Made by a program: the position numbers and the translations under genes. The notes below the pieces were generated by a model. It saw nothing but the letters and a program-made list of their open reading frames with translations. It searched no databases and was not told where the DNA came from. Shown here in pieces: positions 6,259 to 6,523 of a stretch of 6,523 bases of DNA. Every line of letters begins with the position of its first letter. Position 1 is the stretch's first letter. Source of the stretch: Rubrivirga sp. (GTDB taxonomy: Bacteria; Bacteroidota; Rhodothermia; Rhodothermales; Rubricoccaceae); contig JAAXJP010000741.1 in assembly GCA_012269805.1 (NCBI GenBank), forward strand, positions 1 to 6,523, given 5' to 3'.

Positions 6259-6284
6259 GCCCCGGCGCCAAGGCGGAAGAGGTC
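6259..6284 (+). repeat. 3'-end repeat, copy C (between convergent genes)
   Basis: A degenerate copy matching copy A at 22 of 26 positions. It lies 12 bases after the permease stop codon and 5 bases before the stop of the minus-strand gene. Here it is not translated by either gene. The central palindrome is no longer perfect because two arm positions have changed without compensation. Confidence 0.5.
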
Positions 6285-6289
6285 AGGCC

Positions 6290-6523
6290 CTATTCGTTGT
6301 CGCCGCGGCGCGACGAGCGCCGGCCGGAGGACCGGCTGTTGCCGGAGCGGCTCCGGGCCGGACGGGCCTCACGGCGCGGGGCCGGGCGCGACTCGGTGCG
6401 GCGCGCCGGGCGGGGCGCCGGACGGCTCTGCCGGCGCGGCTGGGGCGCAGGACGCGACGCGCGACGGGGCTGCGGGGCCGGGCGCGACTCGCGGCGAGGG
6501 CGGGGTGCGGGCCGAGTCTCCCG
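6290..6523 (-). CDS. C-terminal Arg/Pro-rich repeat tail of a gene truncated by the window edge
   Basis: On the minus strand a frame is open from the right edge to a TAG at 6292-6290, 77 codons, and has no start inside the window. It translates to a strongly repetitive, basic, disordered tail. RESRPAPQPRR, RASRPAPQPRR, RQSRPAPRPARR and TESRPAPRR follow one another, then a Ser/Arg/Gly part ending SSRRGDNE. The regular 10-12 residue periodicity and the acidic last residues argue for a real coding tail and not chance openness in GC-rich DNA. Such basic tails are typical of RNA-binding proteins, notably bacterial DEAD-box RNA helicases, and of some ribosome-associated factors. The catalytic part is outside the window, so the family cannot be stated. 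It converges on the permease gene, with 43 bp between stops. Confidence 0.6.
   Translation of the reverse strand, partial: RETRPAPRPRRESRPAPQPRRASRPAPQPRRQSRPAPRPARRTESRPAPRREARPARSRSGNSRSSGRRSSRRGDNE
6376..6491. repeat. Direct DNA repeat within the Arg/Pro-rich tail
   Basis: A 20-bp sequence (GCGGGGCCGGGCGCGACTCG) occurs identically at 6376-6395 and 6472-6491. The spacing is 96 bp, exactly 32 codons, so it stays in frame on the minus strand and encodes the ESRPAP units. Less perfect copies of the same unit lie between. This suggests the tail grew by in-frame duplication. Confidence 0.65.

Overview
This is a very GC-rich chromosomal window with third codon positions almost all G or C. It carries ordinary housekeeping and membrane genes. 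Start regions lack Shine-Dalgarno sequences and are C/T-rich. One intergenic gap holds the dispersed 'TCATCCTGAGGA...GAAGGATCT' hairpin repeat. This combination, with Bacteroidota-like leaders at high GC, fits a Rhodothermota-type bacterium (Salinibacter/Rubricoccus/Rubrivirga-like). That assignment is inference; there is no rRNA or other marker gene to settle it.

Layout. (1) 1-275, +: C-terminal part of an unrecognised protein ending in a membrane helix. (2) 277-1839, +: a 520-residue NAD(P)-binding atypical SDR protein, one base after the previous stop, so probably the same operon. (3) 1836-2552, -: queC, tail-to-tail with the SDR gene. The two opposing TAG stops share a CTAG palindrome. 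(4) 2553-2719: divergent control region with a perfect 9-bp inverted repeat. (5) 2720-3304, +: queF. (6) 3305-3477: intergenic gap filled mostly by a 108-bp hairpin repeat element. (7) 3478-4551, +: mltG. (8) 4645-6246, +: a 12-helix membrane protein that looks like two fused ABC-2-type permease halves. (9) 6290-6523, -: the C-terminal tail of a gene entering from the right, an Arg/Pro-rich repeat region.

How the genes relate. queC and queF are divergently transcribed and catalyse two steps of queuosine biosynthesis: QueC makes preQ0 and QueF reduces it to preQ1. MltG is the inner-membrane murein endolytic transglycosylase that sets glycan strand length. No functional link joins these to the SDR protein or the permease beyond adjacency.

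Most notable points. QueC has lost all four cysteines of the family's structural zinc site while keeping the rest of its motifs. A short repeat of about 26-37 bp recurs at the 3' end of three forward genes, and in two of them it supplies the protein C-terminus in the same reading frame. The permease shows a clear two-fold internal architecture. I found no evidence for a defence system, CRISPR array, phage or transposase; apart from these points the region looks ordinary.
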